A program made the translations under genes and the position numbers. From Cytobacillus suaedae (lineage in GTDB: Bacteria; Bacillota; Bacilli; Bacillales; Bacillaceae_L): a DNA stretch of 64,000 nt. The DNA is taken from contig CP063163.1 in NCBI GenBank assembly GCA_014960805.1, positions 4,055,001 to 4,119,000 of the forward strand. The letters run 5' to 3'. Positions within the stretch are counted from its first letter, which is position 1, and each line of letters begins with the position of its first letter. The notes beneath the pieces are model-generated. The model was not told where the DNA came from and ran no database searches. It saw nothing but the letters and a program-made list of their open reading frames with translations. Shown piece after piece: positions 1-7,974 of this stretch.

Positions 1-2
1 AG

Positions 3-335
3 TATGTAAGCGAAGCATATGAAAACTACCGTAATGAATTAGTTTCACTTGAAAAAGATTTTGATTTCCAATCACAAGTTAAGAGTATGATGCTTCAGGA
101 ACTAGATTCGAAATGGGTTCAACATATCGATATTATGACAAACCTAAAAGAAGGTATAAGCATGAGAAGCTATGGTCAAGAGGATCCTTATCGCTTATAC
201 GAATTCGATGCGTTTGAAGAATTTATTTATCTGTTAAGAAATCTTGATGCAACAATTAGTAGACAATTCCTTGCATATGTAAAGAATCATGAGATACAAA
301 TGCAACAAAGGGAGGAAGAAACAAATAATGAGTGA
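3..335 (+). CDS. secA2: SecA2 accessory preprotein translocase ATPase, C-terminal end (partial)
   Basis: Only the last ~110 residues are present; the frame is open from base 3. The block around LDSKWVQHIDIMTNLKEGI followed by SYGQEDPYRLYE matches the conserved C-terminal helical scaffold of SecA (canonical form is W-x-x-HI-x-x-M-x-x-L-x-x-GI, then YGQ-x-DP). The zinc-binding Cys tail of housekeeping SecA is absent, which fits an accessory SecA2. The gene overlaps slaP by 8 bases, so the two are translationally coupled. In the B. anthracis group SecA2 powers S-layer protein export; that role is inferred here from the neighbour. Confidence 0.85.
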   Translation, partial: YVSEAYENYRNELVSLEKDFDFQSQVKSMMLQELDSKWVQHIDIMTNLKEGISMRSYGQEDPYRLYEFDAFEEFIYLLRNLDATISRQFLAYVKNHEIQMQQREEETNNE

Positions 336-1173
336 AGTCAAAAATAACCAAGAGGAAACAACTCAAGGGGAAACTCAGCTTAAAACGACATTAACCTATC
401 ACCCAGATTGGGAGTTATCTGCTTCTGAAAAGTATGTATATCAATTTAAACATGAAAAATTGCCACTTTTACAACCTAATCAAATTTCAGTTTCTGGTAT
501 TAACCTAATTGAGTATGATGAAGGATTTGTAGTAACTGCATTCTTAAGAAATACACTTCCAAAAGGGATTGTATTTGAAGCCATTGACCTTCTAGTAGTT
601 GATGATGAAGGCAATGCTTTAGCTCGAAAAACGTTTGAAATGGATTTACTAGGTGAAATCCCTTCTATGGGCTGCAGACCTTGGAGATTCTTATTCCAAA
701 ATGAAAATAAACTTGTTGATGGTCCCCTTCCTAAAGATGGGGAATGGAAACTAGTATTCGAACTTAAACAGAGTGCTAAAAAGCAAACACTAGATTTAGA
801 TGAAGGCTGGAAAAAAGCACTTCCGGAAGATAAAGTGGCCCAATTACAAGCTATGGTAGAAAAACTTCCACCTCTTAAGCCTGGTGAAGTGAACTTCATG
901 GGCCTTGAGGCAAGTGTAAACGAAAATGAAGACCTAGTTGTAACGATTCTTCTACGTAATGGAAGTGACCGAAATATCAACTTAGAACAAGTACCACTTG
1001 TTGTAGAAGATGCAACAAATACGGCAGTTGCAAAAGGTCTCTTTACATTAGAAAATTTCGAAGTAAAAGCCAATACAACAAAGCCTTGGACGTTTGTTTT
1101 CCCTAAATCATTACAATTGGTTGAAACAATTGATTTATCTAAGTGGAAAGCTTATATTCCACAGCAGCAATAA
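328..1173 (+). CDS. slaP: Accessory Sec system S-layer assembly protein (SlaP-like)
   Basis: The start at 328 is chosen because AAAGGGAGGAAG precedes it and it overlaps the secA2 stop; an in-frame upstream ATG at 289 lacks such a site. The 281-residue product has no signal peptide, so it is likely cytosolic or peripheral. It contains two copies of a domain of about 100 residues: compare LPLLQPNQISVSGINLIEYD with LPPLKPGEVNFMGLEASVNE, each followed by VVTxxLRN and ending in a PWxFxF motif. This duplicated architecture and the coupling to secA2 match the S-layer assembly protein family of the B. anthracis secA2 locus. Its partner would be SecA2 and its cargo the S-layer proteins encoded further right. 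Confidence 0.82.
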   Translation: MSEVKNNQEETTQGETQLKTTLTYHPDWELSASEKYVYQFKHEKLPLLQPNQISVSGINLIEYDEGFVVTAFLRNTLPKGIVFEAIDLLVVDDEGNALARKTFEMDLLGEIPSMGCRPWRFLFQNENKLVDGPLPKDGEWKLVFELKQSAKKQTLDLDEGWKKALPEDKVAQLQAMVEKLPPLKPGEVNFMGLEASVNENEDLVVTILLRNGSDRNINLEQVPLVVEDATNTAVAKGLFTLENFEVKANTTKPWTFVFPKSLQLVETIDLSKWKAYIPQQQ

Positions 1174-1179
1174 AATGAA

Positions 1180-1217
1180 GAGTACTAAATCATAGTCGAT
1201 TTTAGTACTCTTTTTTT
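1180..1217 (+). terminator. Rho-independent terminator after slaP
   Basis: GAGTACTAAA and its complement TTTAGTACTC form a stem followed by seven T. It ends the secA2-slaP operon. Confidence 0.85.
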
Positions 1218-1379
1218 CATCTGAAAAATACAGCCAAAAACTAAACAAATGTTTGATTGAATTTTTACACCTTTTGTTATACCTGAGAAGAACCCAATAG
1301 TTCAAACGTTTATTTAAATGGTTCATCTAATTAGTTCATTATAAAATTCCATATGGAAAGTACACTATCTAAACCTCAA

Positions 1380-1411
1380 AATAAAAAGCTTGAGGAATCC
1401 TCAAGCTTATT
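1380..1411 (-). terminator. Terminator of the lytic transglycosylase gene
   Basis: An inverted repeat of AAGCTTGAGGA with a 1-2 base loop is followed on the minus strand by TTTTTAT. Confidence 0.8.
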
Positions 1412-1416
1412 GTTCG

Positions 1417-2991
1417 TTATTGTAAATTTAATGACGCAATATAACCTTCAGCACCAGTTTCATTGACTCTCACTTTATACCATGAGAATAGGTTAACATA
1501 GTTAGAGTCTTGGAATGGTCCTTCTAGAATAGTTACAGTAGTCGTAGCCGGTAAAACGGTATAAGCTACTCCTGTTCTTGGTTCGATACGAAGATTACTG
1601 TTACCAGATAAAACAACCTGATCACCCGCTACATACATTTGTGTACTTTGGGTTTTCTTAGTGGTGGTATAGTTCATTTTATCTGTAAATAGCATTCTAC
1701 CGTCCTCTGCATAGGTAGTTAATACTTCAGAACCTGGAATAATCTCAGGTGTAAGTCCTGTATATCGATCCATCCAATTAAATACCTTTAACTGATATGG
1801 ATTATTTTCAGGTATAGAAGGGTCATTCTTTTTAGATAAACCATTGTAAGCCATAATCGCAAAGTACCAATTCTCTATGATACTCTTGTCATTGTCATTA
1901 ACCGTTGGAGTCCTTTTACCACCATAGTTCCATTTATTCAGCAGAATATCTGCACCTGCTTGGATATTATAAACTGTATCCCACTTTAATTTCTCACGGT
2001 CATAGCTGTTATCTGTAGGCGCTAAAGTTACTTGCATAATTCCGATTCCACCATCCCAAGAAACAAATGGTGTTCCATCATCATTGAATTGCTTAAGTTC
2101 ACTATTTTCTGCATGAACAATTGATTTTATTACCTCTGGTGGAATGCCTCTTTTAATAGCTTCTAACGTTAGCGTTTGTTTAATTTCAGGTATTGTTAAT
2201 TCAACTTTTATGTCTATGCCTGGAGGTGGTATCGGTATAGGGTGACTCCTAACATAGTCCAAAACAACCGCGAATCTTTGTGTTAGTTGCTGTAGAAACA
2301 CTTCGTTTGTAACTAGTGGTAACGTTCTATTAATATTATCTACTATACTATTTAATTCAGGTAGATTAGCCACATCTCCAATTAATGTATCTGCATGATC
2401 TAAATGAATTTTAACAGTGATGGCATACATAACACTATTTCTCAAATCTTCAGCTGTCTTTTTATAGTTGTCTCTTATTAAATCTCTAGTAGTTTGTCCA
2501 TACACGCGGTCTAATAAGATTGCTTGTTTACGAATTTCAGAAGAAAGATCATGATAGGCTGATTCTAATTCTTTATCTAGTAAACCTAAATCAATTCTCC
2601 CCTTTAGTATTGCTTTCTTTTCATTTATCTTTTCCCCAGCTGTAATGGCATCTATATAAGCCATTGCTCTGTTGATATGAAGTACTGATTTTTCTTCAAG
2701 CTGAGCCAAATAAACATCACGTTGTGCAGCAGGAAGCTTATCCACGGCTGGCTTCGCTTTAGCATAAGCATCTTTCGCGGCATTATATTGTTGCCATGGG
2801 CGTGTCTTACCATCACCTGAACCTTCAATTGATATAGCCCACTTCAGGACTGTCCCTGCATCAATAGCTTGTTCGACTAAGCGTTTCGCGGTGTTTTCTG
2901 AAGCTGATGCATCACTTGGTGTAAATACTGTAACTGCAGAAGTTGCAAGTAATGAAGTAACAATGACATTTTTAAGTCGTTTTGATCTCAT
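1417..2991 (-). CDS. Secreted lytic transglycosylase with SbsC-like wall-binding N-terminus and SH3 C-terminus
   Basis: The 524-residue protein has a signal peptide (1-30). Residues ~33-250 form the helical SbsC-like module, with DGKTRPW at 60-66, HINRAMAYIDAITAGE at 105-120 and the signature LLDRVYGQTTRDLIR at 159-173. A Pro-rich linker (251-258) leads to an SLT-type transglycosylase domain (~275-410), with catalytic Glu295 in AENSE, GGIGIMQ at 314-320 and AYNGL at 381-385. An SH3-like domain (~455-522) follows. It should cleave peptidoglycan glycan strands outside the membrane while held on the wall by the N-terminal module. The start is supported by AGGAGG upstream. The catalytic call is secure; the anchoring role is inferred from SbsC. 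Confidence 0.87.
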   Translation of the reverse strand: MRSKRLKNVIVTSLLATSAVTVFTPSDASASENTAKRLVEQAIDAGTVLKWAISIEGSGDGKTRPWQQYNAAKDAYAKAKPAVDKLPAAQRDVYLAQLEEKSVLHINRAMAYIDAITAGEKINEKKAILKGRIDLGLLDKELESAYHDLSSEIRKQAILLDRVYGQTTRDLIRDNYKKTAEDLRNSVMYAITVKIHLDHADTLIGDVANLPELNSIVDNINRTLPLVTNEVFLQQLTQRFAVVLDYVRSHPIPIPPPGIDIKVELTIPEIKQTLTLEAIKRGIPPEVIKSIVHAENSELKQFNDDGTPFVSWDGGIGIMQVTLAPTDNSYDREKLKWDTVYNIQAGADILLNKWNYGGKRTPTVNDNDKSIIENWYFAIMAYNGLSKKNDPSIPENNPYQLKVFNWMDRYTGLTPEIIPGSEVLTTYAEDGRMLFTDKMNYTTTKKTQSTQMYVAGDQVVLSGNSNLRIEPRTGVAYTVLPATTTVTILEGPFQDSNYVNLFSWYKVRVNETGAEGYIASLNLQ

Positions 2992-3111
2992 GTTGTACCT
3001 CCTAATAAAGCTTGTCCAAGACTAGTAGTCTATTTTTCTACCATAATAAAAATCTCTAAAATAATTACTTATTTTAGAGATTTTATATTCTTACCATAGT
3101 TTAACATATTT

Positions 3112-3810
3112 TTACTTTGTTGATGATACTTCTTCGTAATCTAGGTGACTGGAAATATTTGTTACATACAATCCTCCACCTAAATTATACTGTCCACCAA
3201 ACTCTTCATCATAACCATATACGCGGTATTTTTCCCCTTTTTCAAGTACGCGTACGAGTTCTAATTGTCCGTCTGTTGTTCTTGTCCAAAGATTAATAGA
3301 ATCCTTGATTGTAACAACACCAATTTGCCCCTCTTTTACAGAAAGCTGTGTATCTTCTTTTATAAACGCCCTTGCACCTAGGTAACGTGGTTTCCAATAA
3401 GAATCATCTAAGCTAGATATCATAATACCTTTACTTGAACTTGCATGAATAAACTTATTGTCCCCTACGTATATACCTGCATGAGATGCACCGGGCTTAT
3501 AGGTTGTAAAGAATACTAAGTCCCCAACTACGAGGTTCTTCGTTTCTACCTTTTCACCACTTGCAAATTGATCTGCTGATGTGCGGGGTAATTCTACTCC
3601 AAGCTCTTTAAATACATATGTAAGAAATCCTGAACAATCAAATCCTGAAGGTGTTGTTCCACCAAATAAGTACGGTACTCCTAGGAATTTCTTCCCATAC
3701 TCTACTACTTCTTCTCCTTGACTTGCTGCAGCTACACTATTATTTCCAAATAGTACTGAGGGAAATAATAGAACAATTGTCACTACAACAACCGACAATA
3801 ATCTTTTCAT
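3112..3810 (-). CDS. Secreted NlpC/P60 endopeptidase with C-terminal INLWKR/FGGQY module
   Basis: The start at 3810 (MKRLLSVVVV) is preferred because GGAGGAAGCAC lies just upstream; an upstream in-frame ATG lacks a site. A signal peptide is followed by an NlpC/P60 domain with the catalytic Cys in FDCSGF, the catalytic His in ASHAGIYVGD and a further His in FIHASS. The last ~70 residues are a separate module (INLWTRTTDGQLELVRVL then FGGQYNLGGGLYVTN) also found in the proteins at 15311 and 17934. The enzyme should hydrolyse D-gamma-Glu-diaminopimelate or related stem-peptide bonds. The module's function is unknown; it may bind the wall in an SH3-like manner. Confidence 0.85.
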   Translation of the reverse strand: MKRLLSVVVVTIVLLFPSVLFGNNSVAAASQGEEVVEYGKKFLGVPYLFGGTTPSGFDCSGFLTYVFKELGVELPRTSADQFASGEKVETKNLVVGDLVFFTTYKPGASHAGIYVGDNKFIHASSSKGIMISSLDDSYWKPRYLGARAFIKEDTQLSVKEGQIGVVTIKDSINLWTRTTDGQLELVRVLEKGEKYRVYGYDEEFGGQYNLGGGLYVTNISSHLDYEEVSSTK

Positions 3811-4101
3811 GTGCTTCCTCCAAGTAGTTATAGTAAACAACCAGTCTCTTAATCTGTCCTAATTTTACTATATTTTCAGACAACGTAACATTTCAATTTA
3901 ATTAAAAAGATGCCCTAATATTACATTTGTGTTACATATGACAGATATTTATTGACATAAAACGCTAAGCTTGTCTATTAATGTTTGTTTTTAATACTAT
4001 ACAAGCTATAGCAATTCAAGTATTTACCATAGTATGAAAGGACTAAAGTTAATAAAATAGAGTTTGAGAATCATAGTTAAGAATCACAGGAGGAAATTAA
4101 G

Positions 4102-6492
4102 TTGAAAAAAGTTAGTTCATTGTTACTTGCCATATTAGTATTTACATCTACTTTTTTATCAGCTGCCGCGCAAGTTTCTGCGACTGACCGATATAAAGAG
4201 GCCGAGAAATTAGTCCAACTAGCTGAACAATATGCAGGGTCTCTTAAATGGGAGATTTCATTAGAATACCGTAAAACAAAGTATTCTCTGGATCCCATAA
4301 CTTATCCAAATATGACTTTGTTTAACCAAACAAAGAATGCAATGATAAATGCAGAAAATGTTGTTAATTCGTTACCTTATTTCCAACGAGAAGCTCTTTG
4401 GAAACGACTGCAAGACAACGTTACGATCCACTTTACAAGAACACAGGCTTATATCGATGCTATAACCTCTGGTAGTAAAATAATTGATAAAACAGAGGAT
4501 TTTTATACGTTATACGGTCTTAATGCAGCCGATGATAAGACAGAATTAGCCTATCATGACTTATCTAGTGAAATTAGAAAACAGGCAATTTTATTATACA
4601 GAGTTTATGGTAAGTCCACACGTGATGCCATACTTGAAAAATATAAAACACCTGGAGAAATTGCCCGTGATGCAACAAAGTTCGCCATTAGCACAAAGAT
4701 TGAAATTGATGAATTAAGCAGATTATTAGATAATAACGCCAATACTACAACTATTGAAAACCAAGCATCTACTATTAAGAATTTATTATCTAGTATCGAG
4801 AATACACAGGTTCAATCTAATTTAAATAATAGATTTGCTAGTGTTTATACTAACTCTACTCTACCAACTCTACCAACTCTTACTCTTAAAGACATTATTA
4901 AATTTGAGAAGAGTGTAGTAATGATTTATTCTTATGATGAAAATGATGAATTGTTAGCACAAGGAAGTGGATTTGTGGCGGGTAAAAGCTTGCTCACTAC
5001 AAACTACCATGTGATTGAAGGTGCTCAACGTGTTGAAGTGATCACTGATACTGGTGAGATAATCGAGGTAGAAGGTGTTACTCATTATGACTATGATTTA
5101 GATATTGCATTCTTAAAGACAAAGGAAGTAATGAATCTGACTCCACTATCACTAGGAACTGCCGCTAATCTTGAAAAAGGAGATTCAATTGTTACAATTG
5201 GTAGCCCCGAAGGATTAATGAATACTGTTTCTACTGGGATTATAAGCGGTTTAAGAGACTTTGAATTTGATGGATTTTCTCAGCGATTTTTACAATTTAC
5301 GGCTCCGATTACGTATGGTAGTTCTGGAGGTCCTTTATTTACCATGACTGGAGAAGTCGTAGGGATTAATACCTTTGGGTATGGAGATGGAAATCTTAAT
5401 TTTGCCATTCCAATCGATGAGATAAAAAGTATCATTACTGATATTAACAAATTAACACATACTTCAATAAAGGTTATCCCTTACTCAGATTTACCAGTCT
5501 ATCAAGAGGAATATCCTATTGAAGAGGATCTACCTGCTACTGAGGAACCAGGTGCTGTTGACGTAGGAAAACTATATTTAAATGATTTGGTTAGAGATTC
5601 AGTGATTCACCCGGAACTTCCAATCATTTATTATTTAAATGAAAATAAAGATGTAGTGGAATTAAATTTTGAAACAGGAGAGGAACAAAGAATTACCTTT
5701 GGCCTTATGCCTGAACGATTATATCTTGCAAATAATGAACTTTATGTAACTCTCTTAAAAGGGGCCCATAGTTCTACTTGGTGGGATGAAAGCCAAGAAG
5801 GTGCTATCGCTATTATTGATACAGCAAGCTTTTTATTAGTTGAGCAGTTTGATATTGATATGGATCCATTTGACATTGTTGCTGATGCAAAAAGTATCTA
5901 CGTAACATCTGGTTCTGGACAGTGGACATATATGAAGAGCTATGATCGTGAGACATTACTTGAAACGTCTAAAGTTGGCGTAAGACAGCAATCTTATTTA
6001 GAATTACATCCAAATAATGATAAACTTTACACAATTACAACAGATTCTAGCCCAAGAAACATGGAGATGTTTAAAATTGTAGATGGAGTATTTGCTGGTG
6101 GTGCTAGATCTCCATATCATGGGGACTATTCACAGACACCATTTTATAAAATTTCTCCTGATGGAAAATTTATTTTCAATGGTGCTGGTCCAGTCTTTTA
6201 TTCTTCTGACTCTACAGAGACAAACATGTATTATGTTACATCACTTTATAACGGGTTTACTGAAATAGCTTTTAATCTTGAAAATAATCAGTTCTTTACA
6301 AGTACCAATAATAGTCTTGATATCTATGATTACTCAACAATGCAGAGAGTAAAACGTTATGAAATGGATAATGACATTTATAGAATGTTCTATCGAAACA
6401 ACAAGTTAATCGTAATTTCAAAAGAAACAGTGTATAACATTCCTCAATTTACTGTTACTGCTTACGATATAGTTGGAAATGAAATTCAATAA
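4102..6492 (+). CDS. Secreted trypsin-like (HtrA-type) serine protease with SbsC-like N-terminus and beta-propeller-like tail
   Basis: It starts with TTG at 4102 after AGGAGGAAATTAA. A signal peptide (~1-28) is followed by the SbsC-like module (~30-240; ILLYRVYGKSTRDAILEKY at 163-181) of the subtype lacking the TRPW motif. The protease domain (~265-450) shows the full triad: His303 in TTNYHVIEG, Asp334 in YDLDIAFLK and Ser408 in TYGSSGGPLF. There is no PDZ domain. Residues ~490-796 show repeated short beta-like stretches such as NNKLIVISK and NDKLYTITT, suggesting a propeller. It is divergent from the hydrolase genes to its left and converges on 6530. A wall-anchored protease for surface protein processing or quality control is the likely role; the substrate is unknown. 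Confidence 0.85.
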   Translation: MKKVSSLLLAILVFTSTFLSAAAQVSATDRYKEAEKLVQLAEQYAGSLKWEISLEYRKTKYSLDPITYPNMTLFNQTKNAMINAENVVNSLPYFQREALWKRLQDNVTIHFTRTQAYIDAITSGSKIIDKTEDFYTLYGLNAADDKTELAYHDLSSEIRKQAILLYRVYGKSTRDAILEKYKTPGEIARDATKFAISTKIEIDELSRLLDNNANTTTIENQASTIKNLLSSIENTQVQSNLNNRFASVYTNSTLPTLPTLTLKDIIKFEKSVVMIYSYDENDELLAQGSGFVAGKSLLTTNYHVIEGAQRVEVITDTGEIIEVEGVTHYDYDLDIAFLKTKEVMNLTPLSLGTAANLEKGDSIVTIGSPEGLMNTVSTGIISGLRDFEFDGFSQRFLQFTAPITYGSSGGPLFTMTGEVVGINTFGYGDGNLNFAIPIDEIKSIITDINKLTHTSIKVIPYSDLPVYQEEYPIEEDLPATEEPGAVDVGKLYLNDLVRDSVIHPELPIIYYLNENKDVVELNFETGEEQRITFGLMPERLYLANNELYVTLLKGAHSSTWWDESQEGAIAIIDTASFLLVEQFDIDMDPFDIVADAKSIYVTSGSGQWTYMKSYDRETLLETSKVGVRQQSYLELHPNNDKLYTITTDSSPRNMEMFKIVDGVFAGGARSPYHGDYSQTPFYKISPDGKFIFNGAGPVFYSSDSTETNMYYVTSLYNGFTEIAFNLENNQFFTSTNNSLDIYDYSTMQRVKRYEMDNDIYRMFYRNNKLIVISKETVYNIPQFTVTAYDIVGNEIQ

Positions 6493-6494
6493 AG

Positions 6495-6528
6495 AAAAGG
6501 TCAAAGTCTCTGGACTTTGACCTATTTT
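6495..6528. terminator. Bidirectional terminator between convergent genes
   Basis: AGGTCAAAGTC and GACTTTGACCT form an 11-bp stem with a 4-base loop between the 3' ends of 4102 and 6530. Confidence 0.8.
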
Positions 6529-6529
6529 C

Positions 6530-7852
6530 CTATTTATCAGCTTTATGAGGATTTGTACCTTTATCTTGTTCTTCTTCATTATTCATGCCGTCTTGATCAA
6601 AGTCTTCCTTATTATCTGTGACCTCATTTCCATTTGTATCTTTATTAAGTGGATTTAGCTCTTTTGGAGAATAGTCTGTAATACTAGCAAGTATATAAGT
6701 TAACTGACTAAATTCCATCTTAATAGCTTTAGAAAGTTCTATTTTTACAGAGTCATGGTAAATTACTTCAAATAGGTCTGTTAGGCCATCTCCGTCTGAA
6801 TCAATATTTAATGGATTGGTTTTAAATTTCCTAACTTCTAAGTAATCAGATATCCCATCTCCATCTGTATCTTGTTTATCAGGATTGGTCCCTAATCGAA
6901 CTTCCTCACCGTTTGTTAGACCATCACGATCGTCATCCTCATTATCCCAGTCATATTCTGGTTCTTTAGGTGAAACAAAGTTTAGCTTAATCAGACTTTC
7001 CATAAAAGCTTCAGTACCATCTTCTCCAATTTTACTAATTAATGCTTTATTTAGGATATAAAGGGTACCCCAACTAAAAGAGTGATATGATTCTTGTGAT
7101 TTTTCAATTCCATCATTCCCCAATACGAATTCACCTTGAAAATCCTTAACTAGCTGACCATTTACTAAAATTGCCTGGCAGATCTTAATAATTGTTTGTG
7201 CAGCTTCCTTAATGATCTCTACTTTATTTTGTGTTCCTGCTTCGATTCCACCAGACTTGTTATTGTCTGTCCCTTCTGCTTTTACCTTTTGACTCTGTTC
7301 TAGGGTTGCCGAACCTTCTGTTTGGACTGTTTGATCTTCTTTTGTTGTAACTTCAGTTTTTTGATTTGGATAATTGGAACTGTCTTGTTCAGTTTTAATT
7401 TCTGTTGATTGGTTTTGTTCCACGTAATCTGTATCACTTTCAGCAGTTACTGATTGGTCTTGTTCCGTTGTTATTTCAGTGTTTTGGTTATTGTTTTTAT
7501 CATTTACCTGCTGAGATTGACTAGAGTCAAGAGTTACATCTTGTTCCTGATCAGCGTCTACCTTTTCTGCCCCGGTTACTGTTTGATTTTGATTTGCTGA
7601 TACATTTGTTGTTTGTTCTTGTTCATTTCCATTTTGATTTTGGGAATAATCTGATTCTTTCTCTTGATTTTGGGTTATTTCATCAGCTGTCCCCCCTGAG
7701 TTCACACTCTGGTTTTGATCGACATTTACCGAGGAGTCTTGATTCTGGTTACTTGATGTAGACGTTTCCGCAAATGCTGCAGTTCCTCCAAAGACAACGA
7801 GTTGAACAGCCAGTAGTAAAGTTACTAATCGTTTTAACAAATAAACCACCAT
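6530..7852 (-). CDS. Secreted Gln/Asn-rich protein with thrombospondin type 3-like calcium repeats
   Basis: The start may be TTG at 7840, preceded by GGTGG, rather than ATG at 7852; both give a signal peptide ending near AAFAET. Residues ~30-200 are low complexity, with many Q-x-Q motifs (QNQ, DQEQ, EQDQS) resembling the repeats of the neighbour at 7975. After a folded-looking middle part, residues ~300-440 contain Asp-rich type 3 repeats (DDDRDGLTNGEE, DTDGDGISDYLE, DSDGDGLTDLFE, DFDQDGMNNEEE), which in known families chelate calcium. The shared Q-x-Q pattern and adjacency suggest a partner of the repeat protein at 7975, possibly in an extracellular fibre or matrix. No enzymatic motif was seen. 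Confidence 0.75.
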   Translation of the reverse strand: MVVYLLKRLVTLLLAVQLVVFGGTAAFAETSTSSNQNQDSSVNVDQNQSVNSGGTADEITQNQEKESDYSQNQNGNEQEQTTNVSANQNQTVTGAEKVDADQEQDVTLDSSQSQQVNDKNNNQNTEITTEQDQSVTAESDTDYVEQNQSTEIKTEQDSSNYPNQKTEVTTKEDQTVQTEGSATLEQSQKVKAEGTDNNKSGGIEAGTQNKVEIIKEAAQTIIKICQAILVNGQLVKDFQGEFVLGNDGIEKSQESYHSFSWGTLYILNKALISKIGEDGTEAFMESLIKLNFVSPKEPEYDWDNEDDDRDGLTNGEEVRLGTNPDKQDTDGDGISDYLEVRKFKTNPLNIDSDGDGLTDLFEVIYHDSVKIELSKAIKMEFSQLTYILASITDYSPKELNPLNKDTNGNEVTDNKEDFDQDGMNNEEEQDKGTNPHKADK

Positions 7853-7926
7853 CCAATTTCAGCAAGATAGGTACGTTCTATGTAATGAACGGCTCCTTCT
7901 AAATATATAATCCTAGTCCGTATGAT

Positions 7927-7962
7927 AAAGCCCTCCACCCACCGTTAGTTAGTGGAGGACTT
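7927..7962 (-). terminator. Probable terminator after the 42-residue repeat gene
   Basis: CCTCCAC and GTGGAGG pair across a 13-base loop just beyond the stop codon; the T tract on the minus strand is short. Confidence 0.5.
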
Positions 7963-7974
7963 CCAGTTTATTTC

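Noticed and set aside
480-1073. 197-residue minus ORF opposite slaP
   Set aside because: Shadow of a clear coding frame; Ser-rich random composition, no ribosome site.
1135-1326. 63-residue minus ORF between slaP and the transglycosylase gene
   Set aside because: It runs through the slaP terminator and has no ribosome site or recognisable features.
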